Shown piece after piece: positions 8,801 through 11,650 of a stretch of 11,650 nt of DNA. Under the pieces are notes generated by a model, which searched no databases, had not been told where the DNA came from, and saw only the letters and a list, made by a program, of their open reading frames with translations. The position numbers and the translations under genes are program-made. Origin of the DNA: Flavobacterium sp. GTDB lineage: Bacteria > Bacteroidota > Bacteroidia > Flavobacteriales > Flavobacteriaceae. The stretch lies in the NCBI GenBank assembly GCA_023253295.1, contig JALRGZ010000117.1:1-11650 (forward strand), given 5' to 3'. The first letter of the stretch is position 1; the number at the start of each line of letters is the position of its first letter.

Positions 8801-9204
8801 ACAACAACAGATTGTTGTACGTCATCAACTACCGAAACTGGCTTTGTAGGTACAATTAAATAAAATTTGTCAGCTTGTTTTTCAACTTTGAAGTCTTTAC
8901 CAACTAATTTCGATACAATATCTTTAACATCGGTGTTGGTAAAATTAACTCGTACTTTACGATTTAAGTCGATTTCTTCTTCACTATAAAAGAAAGTAAC
9001 TTTCGTTTTATCACGAATTTCTTTTAAGGCTTTTCCTAAGGTAACCTCCCCCATATTTATTGATATCTTCTGGGAAAATGCAAAAGCCGAAATATTTAAA
9101 AATAATATAATAAATAATAAGCTCTTCTTATTTACGATTCCCATGAATCGGAACAGGTACCAACCTTGACACCTTACAGCATCATTCGACAAACTTTTTT
9201 TCAT
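5845..9204 (-). CDS. SusC/RagA-family TonB-dependent receptor with N-terminal STN signalling domain
   Basis: This 1119-residue outer-membrane beta-barrel imports ligand using TonB energy and also signals. Order: a 26-residue N-terminal extension before a signal peptide hydrophobic core (about 28-43, ending FSQ); an STN domain (about 46-118); a carboxypeptidase-regulatory-like beta-sandwich (about 133-205, GRVVDTKANPIPGVTV and GKYSI); a linker LNEVVVTGYY (210-219); the plug (about 220-350, with TIRGGSS, ILDGFEV, VLRDASATAIYGSRAANGVVVITTK); then the barrel, ending FARTFSLNVQVSL. The ATG at 9204 is preferred over Met21 because STN-type SusC proteins often carry such an extension. The STN domain together with the neighbouring FecR-type and ECF sigma genes implies cell-surface signalling. 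The mature protein has no cysteine (only Cys12, in the leader). It precedes susD by 11 bases. The NTDW...GAMKGSDRVRNG stretch fits the SusC group found with DUF4843 partners. No frameshift is seen. Confidence 0.95.
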   Translation of the reverse strand: MKKSLSNDAVRCQGWYLFRFMGIVNKKSLLFIILFLNISAFAFSQKISINMGEVTLGKALKEIRDKTKVTFFYSEEEIDLNRKVRVNFTNTDVKDIVSKLVGKDFKVEKQADKFYLIVPTKPVSVVDDVQQSVVVTGRVVDTKANPIPGVTVQVLRNKTTVLTDIDGKYSITAMKGDKLQFSFIGYLTVEKIVDQNKLYDIILEEEVSKLNEVVVTGYYDRKKESFTGAETTIKGKDLTAVTSQNLLAALAIVAPSFKLVENNSFGSDPNRMPDFTIRGGSSINSDLNSEYKNNPNLPTFILDGFEVKATVIFDLDPNRVESITVLRDASATAIYGSRAANGVVVITTKRPEKGMMNIKYNANLDFVAADLSDYNLMNASEKLEYERLAGLYSSDVVYVNELYQQRYNERLKLVQQGINTDWIAIPVRKLGVDNTHSLFLEGGDDHFLYSFNVNHKETVGAMKGSDRVRNGLSIKLQHNREKLRFANTVSFNRMKANNSKYGTFSQYTYMNPYYYPYDENGRVKENLYINDSGVLVPNMLYNSTLNSKDSEDYNEFVNNFSFSWDISKALKLTSRIGLVYKKSNTDQFLPAENTAFANTTVKGRYYKAGTDESSYDGNLVLAYNKLVNKKHLFNVNGIYNINEDKVDSFSFIGENYPNSNLDHVSMGTQYQTGGTPGGNYFIRRLMGVVGAFNYAYDNRFLLDFSVRSDASSVFGANDRWATFKSGGIGWNIHKEKFLEKISAVDLLKVRASLGETGGTNFNPYQSYMMYNYKDSSLDNLTYNGSLGAVLMALGNPDLKWQKNVKLNIGFDFAFFNNRLSGNYNYYNQVSQNQLINLTLAPSVGFPTYTENLGKVRNEGIELSLKYVLIDSKKSNFNWSIFTNVIHNENTLMDINDALTAFNDRQDESALENGITSTFVKFVEGQSTNTIWAVESRGIDPATGKEIFVDKDGNLTNTYSFKDQKPMAVQDPKLEGNFGTQVFYNGFELGAYFGFKYGGYLYNQTLVDKVENVDPRQNADKRVLYDRWKTPGDDSLFKAITNTSKTYPTSRFIQKDDEIRFTSLNLSYNFDTELVKRWGLRRLRVSAISNDLFRLNSAKIERGTSYPFARTFSLNVQVSL

Positions 9205-9306
9205 ACATGTGGTTTTAATTAGTTATTATGGTATTTGTTTAGTGTTGCTTTGCAACAAGAATTCAATTGGATAAGGGGGCCCAATACTTCCCAATTTTCA
9301 TACTGG
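9205..9306 (-). promoter_or_regulatory. fecR-type gene to susC intergenic leader with symmetric motifs
   Basis: This 102-base gap upstream of susC holds no gene and no convincing TAnnTTTG box, so any promoter here may depend on the locus's own sigma factor (inference). On the plus strand it contains a small hairpin, TGTTGC-TTT-GCAACA (9243-9257), and a GC-rich block with the palindrome GGGCCC (9277-9282). It also has CCCAAT repeated at 9280-9285 and 9290-9295, exactly 10 bases apart, and an inverted partner ATTGG at 9266-9270. These could be protein-binding sites or folded leader RNA. Confidence 0.4.
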
Positions 9307-10449
9307 TTACTTTTTAGCTATTTGTATTCCATAGGCATTATTTTCTTCTTTTACTATTTTATAAGTTATAGGTGCTGTTTTACTGATAATATTCATTAGG
9401 AAAGTAATTGACTCACTCTTGCGAACAGCACCTGTAAACTTTTTATGCTTTAAAGATTCGTTCATAAAGACAAAATCAACATTATACCAACGACTCACTT
9501 TTTTCAGAATAGATTCTAGGTTTTCGTGTTCAAAATAAAATTCACCATCTTTCCAGGAAGTAAAATTTCGGGTATCAACTGTAGTAACTTCTAAACCTTG
9601 ATTCTTATTCTTGTTTACAAAACCTTGCTCACCAGGTACCAACTGCACTTCTGAATTAGCAAAACTCATTTTAACCTTACCTTCTTCTAAAGTTGTAGCA
9701 ACAAAATTATCGTCTGTATAAGCACTCACATTGAATGAAGTTCCTAAAACAGTAACAGCCGTTTTAGGTGATTTCACAATAAATCTTTTGGTTTTATCTT
9801 TGGTAACAACAAAATATGCTTCACCCTCCAATTCTACTACACGTTGATTCCCAACAAAACGAACAGGATAACGTAATTTAGAATCAGAATTCAACCAAAC
9901 CTCCGTTCCATCAGCTAATTGCAATTGAAATTGACCTCCACGCGGCGTTGTAATAGTGTTGTACTCTTCTTTAGTAATAGCCGCATCTTTACTATAAACA
10001 AGCTCTTCTCCCGTACTGGTAGCATTGTTAGACTTATAAGTCTTGCCTTTTTCAAGCACAACCTGTTGACCATTTGCTAAAGTCAAAATTGCCTTATCTG
10101 ATCCTGTTTTGATAACTTTTTCAGCTACAACATTAGAAACAACTTCAACTGGTTTTGGTTTCCATATTAAATAACTAATTATTCCAAAACCAATAAAAAT
10201 GGCTGCATACTGAAGCATTTTTCGAGCAAACAATTTTCGTACCTTTGGTTCTTGTTGAATTTGCAGCATTACTTTTTGAAATGCTTTTTGGGAATCAACA
10301 TTTGACAAAACAGTATTGACTAAATGCGCATCTTGAATATAGGATTCAAAAATTTGCTTATTTTCTGGCTCAAGCAAAAGAACACGTAATTCCTGTAATT
10401 CTGCATCAGAAATAGCACCGGTTAAAAATTTATGAATTAAATTTTCCAA
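9307..10449 (-). CDS. FecR-family anti-sigma factor with DUF4974 (TTG start)
   Basis: The 380-residue protein is an inner-membrane regulator that holds the ECF sigma factor and receives the signal from the SusC STN domain. Residues 1-77 form the cytoplasmic sigma-binding part (IHKFLTGAISDAELQEL). One membrane helix spans about 78-96 (MLQYAAIFIGFGIISYLIW). The periplasmic FecR domain spans about 165-262 (TTPRGGQFQLQLADGTEVWLNSDSKLRYP, shown here by its ends TTPRGG and LRYP, then VELEGEAYFVV and TVLGTSFNV). The C-terminal DUF4974 spans about 303-375 (GEFYFEHENLESILKKV). The start codon is TTG at 10449-10447. An in-frame stop lies seven codons upstream with no ATG between, and the next in-frame Met is residue 61, which would remove most of the sigma-binding part. 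It precedes susC by 102 bases on the same strand and is divergent from the sigma gene. Confidence 0.92.
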   Translation of the reverse strand: MENLIHKFLTGAISDAELQELRVLLLEPENKQIFESYIQDAHLVNTVLSNVDSQKAFQKVMLQIQQEPKVRKLFARKMLQYAAIFIGFGIISYLIWKPKPVEVVSNVVAEKVIKTGSDKAILTLANGQQVVLEKGKTYKSNNATSTGEELVYSKDAAITKEEYNTITTPRGGQFQLQLADGTEVWLNSDSKLRYPVRFVGNQRVVELEGEAYFVVTKDKTKRFIVKSPKTAVTVLGTSFNVSAYTDDNFVATTLEEGKVKMSFANSEVQLVPGEQGFVNKNKNQGLEVTTVDTRNFTSWKDGEFYFEHENLESILKKVSRWYNVDFVFMNESLKHKKFTGAVRKSESITFLMNIISKTAPITYKIVKEENNAYGIQIAKK

Positions 10450-10519
10450 AGTATTTTGCTTTAAAGTTTATTGATATGACGAAAGATTCATCGTTTACCC
10501 TTAAAAGATTTATTAATTT

Positions 10520-10550
10520 TTTGTTAATCCGTGATTTTTTAGCAATTTTG
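10520..10550 (+). promoter_or_regulatory. Candidate vegetative promoter for the ECF sigma gene
   Basis: In the 121-base divergent region, the plus strand carries TTTG at 10520-10523. After a 19-base gap comes CAATTTTG (10543-10550), one base off TAnnTTTG. This spacing is the standard one for Bacteroidota housekeeping promoters and would give a leader of about 15 bases before the ATG at 10571. No equally good box was found facing the fecR-type gene on the other strand. Confidence 0.5.
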
Positions 10551-10570
10551 TAAAAACAAGTTTTGATTTA

Positions 10571-11152
10571 ATGACAGACTTAACATTAATACAAGAAATC
10601 AAGGAAAATAATAAGAAATCTTTCGAAATTTTATTTCAAAGATACTACCATTCTTTGGTTGCTTATATCACTACTTTCACAAAAGACCCCGATTTATCCG
10701 AAGATATCGTCCAACAAACCTTTATAAAAATCTGGACCAGACGCGCCGAATTAAATATAAAAACCACAATCAAAAGCTATCTCTATACTGCAACCTATAA
10801 TTGTTTTGTAGATCATTATCGAAAAACAAAGAGTCTCGATTTATTTTTTGAAGAATTTCAGGAACAGGCTTTAAGAAACGCCATTGACGAGGACAAAGAA
10901 TTAACCGAAAAAAAGATTCTTAAACTCAAAGAGATTTTAGAAACACTACCTCCAAAATGCAGAGAGATTCTGGAATTGAATAAAATTGGCGGATTAAAAT
11001 ACCGGGAGATTGCCGAACAACTTGATATCTCACAAAAAACTGTTGAAGCACAAATTAGAATTGCCTTTCAAAAAATAAGACAAGGTTTTGAAAACGACCC
11101 TAAATTACTGGCTTTGTTAATCAACTTTGCCATCTATTACATCAACAAATAA
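10571..11152 (+). CDS. ECF-type RNA polymerase sigma factor of the FecI/Sus regulatory class
   Basis: The 193-residue product directs RNA polymerase to the target promoters of the locus. Region 2 covers about residues 14-86: FEILFQRYYHSLVAYI, the acidic DPDLSEDIVQQTFIKIW, and SYLYTATYNCFVDHYRK. After a short acidic linker, region 4 covers about 118-172: LPPKCREILELNKIGGLKYREIA followed by the helix-turn-helix LDISQKTVEAQIRIAFQKIR. Residues 173-193 form a hydrophobic tail (LLALLINFAIYYI) beyond region 4. Length is normal for the class. The gene is divergent from its presumed anti-sigma partner, with 121 bases between, rather than upstream of it on the same strand. The neighbouring FecR-type and STN-SusC genes strongly suggest that it controls the susC operon; self-control is unproven. 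Confidence 0.95.
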   Translation: MTDLTLIQEIKENNKKSFEILFQRYYHSLVAYITTFTKDPDLSEDIVQQTFIKIWTRRAELNIKTTIKSYLYTATYNCFVDHYRKTKSLDLFFEEFQEQALRNAIDEDKELTEKKILKLKEILETLPPKCREILELNKIGGLKYREIAEQLDISQKTVEAQIRIAFQKIRQGFENDPKLLALLINFAIYYINK

Positions 11153-11177
11153 AATAGTTGCTATTTTCATAAAAACA

Positions 11178-11209
11178 AAAAACGCATCCAAATCAATGAA
11201 TGCGTTTTT
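11178..11209. terminator. Bidirectional intrinsic terminator between convergent genes
   Basis: AAAAACGCATCCA (11178-11190) pairs with TGAATGCGTTTTT (11197-11209) with one C-A mismatch and a 6-base loop. T runs lie on both strands. It is 25 bases after the sigma-factor stop on the plus strand and 39 bases after the sdhB stop on the minus strand, so it can serve both genes. Confidence 0.8.
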
Positions 11210-11248
11210 ATATAGAAATCTTGTTCCCCTTTAGGATCAAGGGGTATA

Positions 11249-11650
11249 TTATCCTTTCAAGCTAGCCGAAAGATACTCTCTGTTCATGCGAGCAATGTTC
11301 TCTAATGAAATTCCTTTTGGACATTCAATTTCACAAGCTCCTGTATTCGTACAGTTACCAAATCCTTCTTCGTCCATTTGTTTTACCATGTTCAATACAC
11401 GGTCAGCAGCTTCCACTCTACCTTGTGGTAACAAAGCATATTGAGAAACTTTAGCCGAAACGAATAACATAGCTGAAGAGTTTTTACAAGTAGCCACACA
11501 AGCTCCACATCCAATACAAGTTGCAGCATCAAAAGCTTTATCTGCATCATCTTTGTTTACCGGAATAGTGTTAGCATCAATTGTATTTCCTGAAGTATTT
11601 ACCGAAATAAATCCTCCAGCGTGTTGGATTCTGTCAAAAGAACTTCTGTC
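11249..11650 (-). CDS. sdhB: Succinate dehydrogenase / fumarate reductase iron-sulfur subunit (N-terminus outside window)
   Basis: The frame is open to the right edge and shows the last 133 residues of a protein usually about 250 long. This subunit carries electrons between the flavoprotein and the membrane quinone site of respiratory complex II. The C-terminal ferredoxin domain is complete. Cluster ligands (numbered within the fragment) are CIGCGACVATC, giving Cys45, 48, 51 and 55, and CTNTGACEIECPKG, giving Cys100, 106 and 110. By family alignment, Cys45/48/51/110 hold [4Fe-4S] and Cys55/100/106 hold [3Fe-4S]. The N-terminal [2Fe-2S] domain lies beyond the window. The sequence fits the Bacteroidota/Wolinella-like class (type B), which cannot be told from fumarate reductase by sequence alone. 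It is convergent with the sigma gene and unrelated to the uptake locus. Confidence 0.95.
   Translation of the reverse strand, partial: DRSSFDRIQHAGGFISVNTSGNTIDANTIPVNKDDADKAFDAATCIGCGACVATCKNSSAMLFVSAKVSQYALLPQGRVEAADRVLNMVKQMDEEGFGNCTNTGACEIECPKGISLENIARMNREYLSASLKG

Noticed and set aside
9142..9144. Met21 of SusC as the true start
   Set aside because: It would give a neat signal peptide, but STN-type SusC proteins commonly carry a basic extension such as MKKSLSN before it, so the upstream ATG is kept. It is not excluded.
819..9204. Polysaccharide utilisation locus
   Set aside because: SusC/SusD alone do not show glycan use; no glycoside hydrolase, lyase, esterase or sulfatase is present.
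11151..11167. AAAATAG-TTG-CTATTTT inverted repeat overlapping the sigma stop codon
   Set aside because: The stem is almost all A/T and weak, and such repeats arise often by chance in AT-rich DNA.
11226..11244. CCCCTT-N7-AAGGGG hairpin as the sdhB terminator
   Set aside because: The stem is good, but no T run follows it on the minus strand; the hairpin at 11178-11209 is the better terminator. It may stabilise the transcript end.
11249..11497. Separate 82-residue protein starting at an internal GTG
   Set aside because: The frame continues upstream to the window edge and includes CIGCGAC, the first iron-sulfur ligands; it is one SdhB gene.

Overview
The window is AT-rich and looks like a chromosomal segment of a Bacteroidota organism, most likely Flavobacteriaceae (Flavobacterium-like). 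The evidence is a SusC/SusD pair, a FecR/ECF-sigma pair with the Bacteroidota-specific DUF4974 tail, lipoproteins with acidic residues after the lipidated Cys, few Shine-Dalgarno sites, and promoters of the TTTG/TAnnTTTG type. No tRNA, rRNA, CRISPR array, transposase or prophage gene was seen.

Layout. (1) 1-683, minus: an omega-amidase-type nitrilase, cut by the left edge, with its own promoter at about 705-738. (2) 753-786: an intrinsic terminator. (3) 819-9204, minus: a tightly packed five-gene unit read from right to left: STN-containing SusC/TonB receptor, SusD lipoprotein, DUF4843-like lipoprotein, PKD-like lipoprotein, periplasmic thioredoxin-fold protein. (4) 9307-10449, minus: a FecR-type anti-sigma factor that appears to start at TTG. 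(5) 10571-11152, plus: a divergently transcribed ECF sigma factor with its own promoter. (6) 11178-11209: a terminator shared by convergent genes. (7) 11249-11650, minus: the C-terminal 133 residues of the succinate dehydrogenase/fumarate reductase iron-sulfur subunit.

The middle of the window is a complete trans-envelope signalling and uptake locus. By analogy with Fec/Sus systems, ligand binding at SusC/SusD moves the SusC STN domain, which contacts the FecR-type protein. This frees the ECF sigma factor to transcribe the uptake genes. No glycoside hydrolase, peptidase or sulfatase lies in the unit, so the ligand is unknown and it is not a standard polysaccharide utilisation locus. The least explained part is the thioredoxin at the end of the operon. 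Mature SusC and SusD contain no cysteine, while the PKD-like protein has three internal cysteines and the DUF4843-like protein has one. The redox partner may therefore be an accessory lipoprotein or the imported ligand.

The flanking amidase and SdhB genes appear to be ordinary metabolic genes separated from the locus by terminators. The two terminators share nearly the same stem.
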